Assembly (NCBI RefSeq): GCF_002798305.1
Contig: NZ_PCGR01000002.1
Location: 482,034-546,033, forward strand
From: Chryseomicrobium excrementi
Lineage (GTDB): Bacteria; Bacillota; Bacilli; Bacillales_A; Planococcaceae
Reading direction: 5' to 3'
DNA: 64,000 bases
A model generated the notes under the pieces. It searched no databases. It had not been told where the DNA came from and saw only the letters and a list, made by a program, of their open reading frames with translations. The position numbers and the translations under genes were made by a program. Shown in pieces: positions 8,801 through 15,669 of the stretch (the first letter of the stretch is position 1; each line of letters begins with the position of its first letter).

Positions 8801-10640
8801 TGTCATCGATGTATACGTAGAAGACGAATTAGTGGATACTTTGATTGCGGATGAGACAGGTGCCGTTAGTGCATTTGATTACTCTGAAGTTACACCTGGA
8901 GACGATGTCACATTCGTAGCGTATGACGTAGCTGGAAACGCAACTGAAGTAACGAAGCGTGTAGCGTCTACAGAATACGAAACTAACGTACCGAACATCA
9001 TTTGGGAAACTCCAGACTACCTAGCGTTCTTCGATTCTTCTGAAGTCGAGTTCACAGGTCAAGTAACGGATGATTCTGGTGTTGTCACAGTAACAGTTGG
9101 CGGTGAGCAAGCTGACGAGTTCGACGGCACAAACTATGCGCACACATTGACTCTTGCTGATGGCGTGCACAAAGTGAAAGTTGCAGCAACAGACGAGCAC
9201 GGCAACGTATTTGATATCCAGCGTCAAGTGGGTGTAGATACAACAGCTCCGACTCTTGATGTATCAGACGTTCCAGAAGAAGCGCCACTTGATGCTACTT
9301 CAGTTACTGCTGACCTAGTAGTGGGAGACAACTTCGACGAAGTTCGCGTTTACGTGAACGGTGATGAAGTCTTCTTCAACGAACTAAGTGAGCCATATGA
9401 GTTGAAAGACTATTCTGAGACAGTTGAAGTCGAGCTTCCAGTAGAAGACGGCATCAATGAATTCGAAGTAAAAGTTGTGGACGTAGTAGGTAATGCAACT
9501 ACTGAAACGGTTACAGTTGATGTAACGGAAGAGTTCGGTAAAACAGTCATCGATGCTGAAGACGTGCAACCGTTCATCGATAGCGAAGAAGGCTATGCAA
9601 CATTTGATCTTTCTGAACTAGCGGATGGTGAGACAGAAACAGTTGAGTTGACTCGTGAAGCGGTTGAGCTTCTAGTTGAAAACTGGTACTCATTAGAGTT
9701 GATGTATGGACCAGAAGCGAGCTACTTCTACTCATATGAGACACTTGAAGCTTGGTTAGCAACAGATGCAGACCGTTATGTAATCGACTTGACGAAGAAC
9801 GGTTTCATCGATCAAACAGACGCAGTAGCAACAAAATTAACTGGTGACTATACTCTTGAAGTATCAGTGAAAAAAGGCGACGAAGTAACTCCAGTTACGG
9901 ACCTTGCTGGTATGGTCGTTGTCGCACTTCAACTGGATACAGACGTTACTGATGAGCGTAAAGCAGCAGCGTACCATGTAGCTGAAAACTTGGCTCAGAC
10001 CTATTCAGGCGGATTTGTATTCGACAGCACAATCGTGTTCTTAGCTAAGAAAACAGGTACGTACACTGCCTATGAGAAAGATGTAACATTCCCAGATATC
10101 GAGAAGCACTGGAGCCGTGACTATGTAGAAGTTCTTGCATCACGTTCTATCATCTTCGGTAAATCTGAGACGAAATTTGCTCCAAATGATCAAGTCACTC
10201 GTGCAGAGTTCGCAGTACTGATCTCTCGTGCGATGAACTTGCCGTTAAACGAGTACTCTGGTGTCTTCAAAGACGTTACAGAGGCTCAAGCTTGGAGCTA
10301 CCAACACATTGAAGCGGCGTACGAAGCAGGAATCGTCAGCGGACGTACACCAGACACGTTTGCTCCAACTGCTCAGATCACACGTCAAGAAATGGCGTCT
10401 ATGATTGTGCGTGCAGCAGAGTACATGTACCCTGGATTCTCTGATGAGTACGAAGGTCGTCACAAGTTTGCAGATGATTCAAAAATCGCAGAGTGGGCTA
10501 AAGAAGATGTGAAAACTGCTTATGAAGCAGGAATCATCAGCGGCCGTCCCGACAACTCATTCGACCCACGTTCGAATGCAACACGCGGTGAATCAGCAAC
10601 TATGTTGTACATGCTTTTAACTACACTTGGTGAATTCTAA
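5814..10640 (+). CDS. Large subtilisin-like (S8) cell-wall protease with SLH anchor
   Basis: 1608 aa, GTG start (AGGGGG upstream; the ATG four bases earlier stops at once). Order: signal peptide (1-30), inhibitor I9-like propeptide (about 65-165), S8 catalytic domain with Asp203 (VIDSGID), His270 (HGQHVSG) and Ser594 (SGTSMAAPH), a PA-like insert (about 440-545), an Fn3-like C5a-peptidase/lactocepin-type domain (about 670-870), an FSPNGDG...YAWDGK FlgD-like segment, several Ig-like repeats (VDTTAPTL boundaries), and three SLH modules at the C terminus (FPDIEKHWSRDYVEVLASR, FKDVTEAQAWSYQHIEAA, FADDSKIAEWAKEDVKTA). All three catalytic residues are present. Predicted secreted, SLH-anchored protease that degrades proteins or processes surface proteins; substrate unknown. 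Confidence 0.95.
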   Translation: MSKKKKALLMTMASTLAASTALTGLPVAQAETVDSKLPNSKSVAPLATPQKALPKIPAKFEQPADVKEIVRVIVELDKAPAISEATAQGLSYKDLSTSSKASAEAAVEKQQASVQAAMKLAIGDFDVKQSFTTVFNGFSLEVKAGDVKKIAKLQGVKAVYESQEYKRPEVEPEMITSKELVQAQLAWDKYSYRGEGAVVAVIDSGIDPNHKDFQLTDDSTGEITSDEVSAHVEAGDVSGGKYFSAKIPFGYNYMDDNQEVKDIAPGASMHGQHVSGTVGANGDETNGGIQGVAPEAQILAMKVFGNDQNFGSTFGDVYVKAIDDSIKLGADVINMSLGATAGFVDNASPEQQAVARAKENGLIVSISAGNSDMYGSGFDYNDATDQDYGLTGSPSVSEGSLGVASFENTDIAAVGFNYAADGVDAGEAMFLLANDVEPAQGVDYDVVYAGLGTAADYEGLDVEGKFVLVSRGAIAFVEKGLNAQAAGAAGIIVHNNTEGTINMVSDPAIQIPYMSSLQADGLAMKALIDDGKAVTVRFDGEVISTPNPEAGLMSSFTSWGPTPNLDFKPEITAPGGNIYSTMNDDQYGLMSGTSMAAPHVAGGSALIFERVDNDFDLSGYDRAQRAKNLLMNTSKPVVFAEYDGITEFVSPRRQGAGIMQLADALETDVIVYEKNTGEGKVALKEIADGQFQFTLTAENFSDTEKVYDLSLQLQTDYAAALGDRVVTAPNEIGSVVLEEGTDYTSDAPGTVTVAPNSTQEFTVNVSLTGAQELMDVFTNGFFVDGFVQLTDSTPEEGETENLPTLTVPFFGFNGSWDDAPIFDDNFWEETSKYGIHGMIATKEGYSLPGKTFEDKSYDYTTVAFSPNGDGVFDTALPIFSLKRNVKNFEVNILDKDGKKLRTIGTSKNLRKHYDPTSSYYTFNPLYAWDGKINGKTPVEGEYQIEIKAVIDFEGAEWQSMTYPIKLDLTAPTLAVDVDTTEEVMSFETADNLSGVDVIDVYVEDELVDTLIADETGAVSAFDYSEVTPGDDVTFVAYDVAGNATEVTKRVASTEYETNVPNIIWETPDYLAFFDSSEVEFTGQVTDDSGVVTVTVGGEQADEFDGTNYAHTLTLADGVHKVKVAATDEHGNVFDIQRQVGVDTTAPTLDVSDVPEEAPLDATSVTADLVVGDNFDEVRVYVNGDEVFFNELSEPYELKDYSETVEVELPVEDGINEFEVKVVDVVGNATTETVTVDVTEEFGKTVIDAEDVQPFIDSEEGYATFDLSELADGETETVELTREAVELLVENWYSLELMYGPEASYFYSYETLEAWLATDADRYVIDLTKNGFIDQTDAVATKLTGDYTLEVSVKKGDEVTPVTDLAGMVVVALQLDTDVTDERKAAAYHVAENLAQTYSGGFVFDSTIVFLAKKTGTYTAYEKDVTFPDIEKHWSRDYVEVLASRSIIFGKSETKFAPNDQVTRAEFAVLISRAMNLPLNEYSGVFKDVTEAQAWSYQHIEAAYEAGIVSGRTPDTFAPTAQITRQEMASMIVRAAEYMYPGFSDEYEGRHKFADDSKIAEWAKEDVKTAYEAGIISGRPDNSFDPRSNATRGESATMLYMLLTTLGEF

Positions 10641-10674
10641 ACAATTTCACCTCCGCCCTTAGGCACAATAGAAG

Positions 10675-10707
10675 AGGCAGCTTCTCACTTGAGGAGCTGC
10701 CTTTTTT
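10675..10707 (+). terminator. Terminator of the protease gene
   Basis: 12-bp stem AGGCAGCTTCTC / GAGGAGCTGCCT (one T-G pair) with an ACTT loop and a run of six T residues. Confidence 0.93.
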
Positions 10708-10728
10708 CTCATTAAGTTTATTTCAAAA

Positions 10729-11051
10729 GTATGTTGAGAGCACTCGGAAAAGAAACGCTTATCTGTGGGAGCGGCCATCAGAATCCTCGCGGCATACCAA
10801 AGCTTGCGCTTTGGCCTACGCTGCGGGTTCTTCAAACCACTCTGAAGCCACGGAACGCGTATCTTTCTTTCACACTCTCCCATAGTAGTAGCTGCAAAGA
10901 ATGTTGCAAATAGCGTGCCGTAGATCTTGGGGCTGTTTCCTGAAGGAGCAGGTCGATGCCGGATATCACCCGTGTCGCTTCACCCGTGAAGCGATTGGGA
11001 AGATTCGGCACGGCCCTTTTGGAAACAGCTCCAAGTCAGGCACGATTAAAG
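10729..11051 (-). repeat. Second, inverted copy of the protease-flanking repeat element
   Basis: Read on the minus strand it runs ...AATCGTGCCTGACTTGGAGC..., then the GCTGTTTCC/GGAAACAGC hairpin, CACGGGTGATATCCGGCATC, ACGCGTTCCGTGG, GTGGTTTGAAGAACCCGCAG and GGTATGCCGCGAGGATTCT, all shared in the same order with 4924-5450. It lacks the ~120-base insert and the outer terminal repeat on the protease side. With the left copy it makes an inverted repeat pair bracketing the 4.8-kb protease gene. Bases 11052-11120 show nothing recognisable. Confidence 0.75.
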
Positions 11052-11124
11052 TGCACTCGGCTTAGCATTTCTAAAACTTGCTCCTATAGAGCACTTCACC
11101 AATACGAAAAAAGAGCACAGAAAA

Positions 11125-11160
11125 AAGCAGTTTCTCATCAGTACTTAAGAGAAACTGCTT
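11125..11160 (-). terminator. Bidirectional terminator of the LCP gene
   Basis: 12-bp perfect stem AAGCAGTTTCTC / GAGAAACTGCTT with A-rich and T-rich flanks on the respective sides, 13 bases from the stop codon of the minus-strand LCP gene. Confidence 0.88.
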
Positions 11161-11173
11161 TTATTAATTTAGC

Positions 11174-12127
11174 CTATTCAAGCTCTAAATGTTGCTTTAA
11201 CTCATTTTGCACAGACGCAAGCTCCGCATCGTTCATGATGTAATACCAAATACCATTGATAGTATCCCCAGAGCCTTTCTCAAAATACAGCTGATCGATT
11301 TTTCCAGCTGCTGAACGGTAGTTCGCTTGCACATCTACCATCTCGCTATATGCCATATTAGTACGCACATTGTCGCCAACTGCATCGAGAATTGAATTTA
11401 ACTTCAATACTGAGTTAACAGACATCCCTTCACGAATGACGCCTTGGATGACCTGTTTCTGACGATCCTGACGACCGAAGTCACCATTCGGATCTTGTTT
11501 CCGCATACGGACGTAGGCAAGTGCTTCTTCACCGTTTAATGCAATTTTGCCTTCAGGGTAATTGAAACCTGCTTCAGAAAAACTAAATGTATTGTTTACA
11601 GTGATTCCACCAACTGCGTCCACAATGTCTTTGAAGCTTTCCATATTAACCTGTACCACATAATCAATTGGGATATCTAACAGATTCTCTGTCGTATCCA
11701 TAGCCATTCTCACACCGCCGAATGCGTAGGAGTGGTTAATTTTATCTTGTATTCCTCTACCGACGATCTCCGTATACGTATCACGAGGAATACTAACCAT
11801 TTTGGATGAGTTCGTATTCGGGTTGACTGTCATGACAATCATTGTATCCGAACGCCCAGCGTCACCTTCACGCTCATCGACTCCTAATACAAGGACGGAG
11901 AAGGGTTGAGCTTTCTCTACATCTACATGTCCTTCATCTCGCTTTTCTGATGCTGGACGATCTACGAGTGGTTCGTGAATTTCTTTAGCTGTATCCGTTA
12001 CTTGCTTGTAGACGTATACCGTATACATACCACCAAGCAGTACTATAAATGCGATGATACCGAGAATCCACTTCCATACTTTTGACTTTTTCTTGCGGCG
12101 CTTCTTAACGCGAATCTTTTCTGACAT
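11174..12127 (-). CDS. LytR-CpsA-Psr (LCP) family glycopolymer transferase
   Basis: 317 aa. Short basic cytoplasmic tail (RVKKRRKKKSK), one membrane helix (about 18-41), then the extracellular LCP domain with GRSDTMIVMTVNP (91-103), SIPRDTY (112-118), INHSYAFGGVRMAMDT (130-145) and RMRKQDPNGDFGRQDRQ, which hold the conserved Asp and Arg residues that bind the pyrophosphate of the lipid-linked polymer. LCP enzymes transfer capsule or teichoic-type polymers from undecaprenyl pyrophosphate to peptidoglycan. Placed divergently beside the capsule operon, it is the likely ligase for that polymer. Terminator just downstream; it follows the SGNH-like gene by 15 bp, so the two probably form one minus-strand unit. 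Confidence 0.93.
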   Translation of the reverse strand: MSEKIRVKKRRKKKSKVWKWILGIIAFIVLLGGMYTVYVYKQVTDTAKEIHEPLVDRPASEKRDEGHVDVEKAQPFSVLVLGVDEREGDAGRSDTMIVMTVNPNTNSSKMVSIPRDTYTEIVGRGIQDKINHSYAFGGVRMAMDTTENLLDIPIDYVVQVNMESFKDIVDAVGGITVNNTFSFSEAGFNYPEGKIALNGEEALAYVRMRKQDPNGDFGRQDRQKQVIQGVIREGMSVNSVLKLNSILDAVGDNVRTNMAYSEMVDVQANYRSAAGKIDQLYFEKGSGDTINGIWYYIMNDAELASVQNELKQHLELE

Positions 12128-12142
12128 GCCTGTACCTGCTTT

Positions 12143-12958
12143 CTATTCGTTGGTTCCTGTGAAGTATGAAGTGATTGCTTTTGCCCATGCAGCAGCTCCC
12201 TGGGTATTCGGGCGGCTGTTCTCATCTAAATACTCTTTGATCATTTCGTCTTTTGGGTCTGGCCAGTTTTGCCAGTGTTCAATGACAGGATAATCTTGCT
12301 CGTTCAAGAAAGTCAAAAGCGCTTCTACTTGAACTGGATAATAAGATGCATTATAGATTGGATTAGATGGGGTAAAGACAATTGCCACATCTTCAACTTC
12401 CGAGCGAAACGTCTCTACAATAGACGTGATGTGGGCGTGTTCGGTTTCAACATCCACTTCACCATTATTTTTAAGTGTGAAGGGTTCGAACAACACTATA
12501 TCGTACTCTCCGTCATAATCAATCAACTCTTGTTCCGTGATTGTGATTGAATTTTCATTAAATGTTTGTTTGGAAATCTCAATGTCTTCTCCATATGTAG
12601 CTTTCAATTTCTCTTCGACAAGTTGACTCACACTAGGAGTTCCCATATCGACTAAATCAGAAGCAAGGATCAGAAGTTGAATCTTCTCTCCGGAAGTTTT
12701 ACGAGCTTCAAATACAGCACGTACTTCATCATCCATATTCGCAAGAGAGGCAGTGAAACTTTCATCTAAACTAGAAGTTTCCTCCGCTTGTTCCTCTGTA
12801 GGTTCTGTGACTTCTTCACTCTCTTCTGCAGAAGCTTCGACACGTTCTACAGGCCGAGCGACAGAATCTAGTTCTTCTTTCCAAGCTAAATAGCTAAAAA
12901 TAATAAGAATGCCACAAACTAGTGTAAATATGATTAAAAATAGTCCTTTATTCCTCAT
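12143..12958 (-). CDS. Membrane-anchored SGNH/GDSL-like protein
   Basis: 271 aa from the ATG at 12958, chosen because AAAGGAG sits 7 bases upstream and the protein then starts with a normal N-terminal anchor (MRNKGLFLIIFTLVCGILIIF). An acidic Glu-rich linker (about 38-66) follows, then an alpha/beta domain beginning IQLLILASDLVDMG and ending ENSRPNTQGAAAWAKAI. This resembles the SGNH hydrolase-like proteins often encoded in Bacillus exopolysaccharide loci, but block I is altered (ASDL rather than GDSL) and the C-terminal block lacks the usual GH. It may be a degenerate or noncatalytic member. Position next to the LCP gene suggests a role in capsule modification or attachment. Confidence 0.75.
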   Translation of the reverse strand: MRNKGLFLIIFTLVCGILIIFSYLAWKEELDSVARPVERVEASAEESEEVTEPTEEQAEETSSLDESFTASLANMDDEVRAVFEARKTSGEKIQLLILASDLVDMGTPSVSQLVEEKLKATYGEDIEISKQTFNENSITITEQELIDYDGEYDIVLFEPFTLKNNGEVDVETEHAHITSIVETFRSEVEDVAIVFTPSNPIYNASYYPVQVEALLTFLNEQDYPVIEHWQNWPDPKDEMIKEYLDENSRPNTQGAAAWAKAITSYFTGTNE

Positions 12959-13051
12959 AGTGACTCCTTTCCTATGTAAAAAAAATAGGGATAATTCTAC
13001 ATTGATTATGACATAATTTTTCAAAATTGCATATGAGTATTCAAATAATTA

Positions 13052-13060
13052 TGCTATAAT
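13052..13060 (+). promoter_or_regulatory. Extended -10 promoter of the capsule operon
   Basis: TGCTATAAT, a consensus extended -10, 43 bases before the first capsule gene; no strong -35 seen. AAAGGAG follows at 13085-13091. Confidence 0.65.
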
Positions 13061-13102
13061 TGCCAACGTGTATATTCGTAAATAAAAGGAGAACCGTATT
13101 CT

Positions 13103-13831
13103 ATGGAAGAAACTATTAGTTTGCAAGACTTATTTGCAACACTGAAAAAGCATATCTGGTTGATTGTCCTATCCACGGTTGCGGCCATTACTATAGCCGC
13201 AATTATTAGCTTTTTACTACTGACTCCAATTTACCAGGCGTCTACTCAGATTTTAGTAAATCAAGAAAAGTCAGAGCAAACTGCTATTACTGCTCAAGAT
13301 ATTCAAACCAATGTGCAAATTATTAATACATACAATGTCATCATGAAAAGTGCTGCTATTTTAGGGCTAGTGAAGGAAGAACTGAATCTTCCGGAATCTA
13401 CAAGTCAATTAAGCAGCAAACTTACGATTTCTAGCGAACAGAACTCTCAGGTTATTACACTTACTGTACAAGATGAAGATCCTTTCCGAGCTGAAGAAAT
13501 CGCCAACACAACAGCAGAAGTCTTCCAGCAGGAAATCGTTGATTTGATGAGTGTGGACAACGTGAACATCTTAGCTCCTGCAAATGTAGGAGAAAACCCA
13601 TCGCCAGTGAAACCGAGCCCGACTTTAAATATGGCGATTGCTGCTGTGGTTGGATTGATGTTAGGTGTCGGTATTGCGTTCCTATTAGAATACTTAGATA
13701 CAACAGTGAAATCAACACAAGACGTTGAAGACTTGACTGGTTATCCGGTTATCGGAATGATTGCCACAATTTCCGATAAAGACTTACAGTCAACTCGTAT
13801 GCAATTAACGAATCGAAGAAGGAAGGTGTAA
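13103..13831 (+). CDS. Capsule chain-length regulator / kinase activator (Wzz-YwqC type)
   Basis: 242 aa with two membrane helices (about 17-38 and 176-197) enclosing an extracellular Wzz-like domain; the Pro-rich segment before the second helix (ENPSPVKPSPTLNMAIAAV) is the family signature. The short C-terminal cytoplasmic tail after LLEYLDTTVKSTQDVEDLTGYPVIG contacts and activates the separate BY-kinase encoded next, as in Gram-positive two-part systems (YwqC/YwqD, CpsC/CpsD). It controls polymer length and export. First gene after the promoter; 3 bp before the kinase gene. Confidence 0.93.
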   Translation: MEETISLQDLFATLKKHIWLIVLSTVAAITIAAIISFLLLTPIYQASTQILVNQEKSEQTAITAQDIQTNVQIINTYNVIMKSAAILGLVKEELNLPESTSQLSSKLTISSEQNSQVITLTVQDEDPFRAEEIANTTAEVFQQEIVDLMSVDNVNILAPANVGENPSPVKPSPTLNMAIAAVVGLMLGVGIAFLLEYLDTTVKSTQDVEDLTGYPVIGMIATISDKDLQSTRMQLTNRRRKV

Positions 13832-13834
13832 CGA

Positions 13835-14542
13835 ATGGCAAAGAAAAAACCAAAACAAGCCCTACAATCTGTGGCGCGTAAGCTTGTCACAAATGCAAAT
13901 CCTTCTTCTGTCATCTCGGAACAGTTCCGAACATTACGTACAAATATATCGTTTTCAAGCTCAGACACAGAAATTCGCTCACTGGTCTTCACATCAGGCT
14001 CTCCTGGTGAAGGGAAGTCCACAGTAGCGGCCAACACAGCAGTAGTGTTTGCACAAGAAGGAAAACGTGTACTATTAGTAGATGCAGATATGCGAAAGCC
14101 AACCGTGCACTATACGTTCCATATTGCGAACACGATGGGACTTAGTAACTTATTGACTCGTAAAGCGTTACTTGACGATGTCGTAAAAGTAACAGATCAA
14201 GAAAACTTGAGTGTTATGACATGTGGTCCGATTCCTCCGAACCCTTCAGAGCTCTTGGGGTCTCGTATGATGGATTCGGTAATCAAAGAAATTTTGAACC
14301 AGTACGATGTCGTAATCTTTGATGCACCGCCAGTACTTGCTGTGACAGATGCGCAAATTTTAGCGAATAAAGCAGACGGAACTGTGCTCGTTCTTAATAC
14401 GGCTAAGACAGAAAAAGATGCTCTTGAAAAAGCGAAAGAGCTTCTTGAAAAATCAAATGCCAATGTTCTTGGTGTTGTTATGAATAACTACACGTATGAA
14501 AATGATGTATATTACTATCAATACTACGGTAATGAAGAATAA
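13835..14542 (+). CDS. Bacterial tyrosine kinase (CpsD/YwqD type)
   Basis: 235 aa. Walker A SGSPGEGKS (54-62), Walker A' VDADMRKP (82-89) and Walker B VVIFDAPP are all present, as expected for a BY-kinase. The C terminus carries the autophosphorylation cluster: tyrosines at about 219, 221, 226, 227, 228, 230 and 231. It phosphorylates itself and partner enzymes (often UDP-glucose dehydrogenase and the glycosyltransferases) when activated by the upstream membrane protein. Start ATG preceded by GAAGGTG. Confidence 0.95.
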   Translation: MAKKKPKQALQSVARKLVTNANPSSVISEQFRTLRTNISFSSSDTEIRSLVFTSGSPGEGKSTVAANTAVVFAQEGKRVLLVDADMRKPTVHYTFHIANTMGLSNLLTRKALLDDVVKVTDQENLSVMTCGPIPPNPSELLGSRMMDSVIKEILNQYDVVIFDAPPVLAVTDAQILANKADGTVLVLNTAKTEKDALEKAKELLEKSNANVLGVVMNNYTYENDVYYYQYYGNEE

Positions 14543-14557
14543 GGAGGGATAGTTGAA

Positions 14558-15325
14558 ATGGTCGATATGCATTCCCATATACTTGCTGGCGTAGACGATG
14601 GCCCGCAAACGTTAGATGAAGCTGTGCGCATGCTACGCAAAGCGGTAGACGAAGGCATAACAGATATAATTGCAACGTCCCACGCCTACAATCCACATTA
14701 CCATGTAGGAAAAGCAGCTGTAGAAAAGAAACTTTTGGAGTTGCAAGAAGTCATTGATGCTCATGACATCCCAATCACTCTGCACTCGGGACAAGAACTC
14801 CGTGTGCAAGATAAGACAGCGGAAGTACTTGAACAACAAGAGGCTCTGACTCTCGCGAACTCACGTTATGCGCTTATTGAACTTCCGAGTTCAAGTGTGC
14901 CGAGCTTTGCGATCCCACTGATTCAACAATTATTAAATCAAAATATCATGCCGATCATCGCACATCCGGAACGAAATAAGGCTATTGCGGAAAAACCAGC
15001 TCGATTAGAGCGCTTGATTTCTCATGGGGCACTTGCTCAAGTGACGTCAGGCAGTGTAGCAGGTCACTTTGGAAAAGGTGCTCAAAGAGCTGCGTTTAGC
15101 CTCATTCGAAGCAATTTAATACATTTTTATGGATCCGACGTACATAATTTATCGTCACGTCCGTTTTTGTTTAATGAAGGACTAGATACATTAGATAAAC
15201 AGAAATTGACCGACTACGTTGATCTATTCTTAGAAAACAATGCGCGTATACTAGAAAAGAAGGATGCCATTATTCTAGAGCCGATGTTACTAGAAGAGAA
15301 AAAATGGTGGAAAGTATTTGCTTGA
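14558..15325 (+). CDS. PHP-type tyrosine-protein phosphatase (CpsB/YwqE type)
   Basis: 255 aa. The N terminus MVDMHSHILAGVDDGPQTLDEA carries the HxH metal ligands of the PHP fold; further ligands lie in ATSHAYNPHY, IIAHPERN and YGSDVHN. Such enzymes are Mn-dependent phosphatases that dephosphorylate the neighbouring BY-kinase and so reset the polymerisation cycle. AAGGAGGG upstream. It closes the regulatory trio and is followed by a strong terminator, so the trio can be a transcription unit apart from the biosynthesis genes. Confidence 0.94.
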   Translation: MVDMHSHILAGVDDGPQTLDEAVRMLRKAVDEGITDIIATSHAYNPHYHVGKAAVEKKLLELQEVIDAHDIPITLHSGQELRVQDKTAEVLEQQEALTLANSRYALIELPSSSVPSFAIPLIQQLLNQNIMPIIAHPERNKAIAEKPARLERLISHGALAQVTSGSVAGHFGKGAQRAAFSLIRSNLIHFYGSDVHNLSSRPFLFNEGLDTLDKQKLTDYVDLFLENNARILEKKDAIILEPMLLEEKKWWKVFA

Positions 15326-15357
15326 ACCTGACAACTTGATTGTCAGGTCTTTTTTTT
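15326..15357 (+). terminator. Terminator after the kinase/phosphatase trio
   Basis: 9-bp perfect stem ACCTGACAA / TTGTCAGGT with eight T residues. It separates the regulatory trio from the sugar genes, so readthrough or antitermination could set the ratio. Confidence 0.92.
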
Positions 15358-15669
15358 CGACATTTCCCATTTTGGTAATAATTCCATGTTGGTGGAAAAA
15401 ATGCTGTATGAGTGGTAAATGAATCAATCGACATGTTTAATTTACTCGAATAAAGTAAAAGGTCATAAAAGTAGTATTTTTTCAAAAAAATACAATTACT
15501 AGTTTGTCGAATTAACTCGAATAAGAATTTATTTTTAATTTTGATAGGTATATATACACTAATTAACGATAATTTTACAATTGTATTTCAATATAATTAC
15601 AAAATATAGCTCGAAATTTGTTGTGAAAAATCGTATACTTAAGACTGAAATTGGAAGGAGCGTGCGAAC
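15358..15669 (+). promoter_or_regulatory. AT-rich gap between capsule regulatory and biosynthesis genes
   Basis: About 310 bases with no gene. It holds two near-identical boxes, TTTACTCGAATAA (about 15440-15452) and TTAACTCGAATAA (about 15513-15525), and a weaker GCTCGAAATT near 15609. A possible -10 box TATACT lies at 15634-15639. The repeated ACTCGAATAA boxes could be operators for a regulator of the biosynthetic operon, but no factor can be named. Confidence 0.4.

Noticed and set aside
10956-11243. 95-aa frame in the right repeat element
   Set aside because: Runs from the repeat through the terminator into the antisense of the LCP gene; no ribosome binding site.
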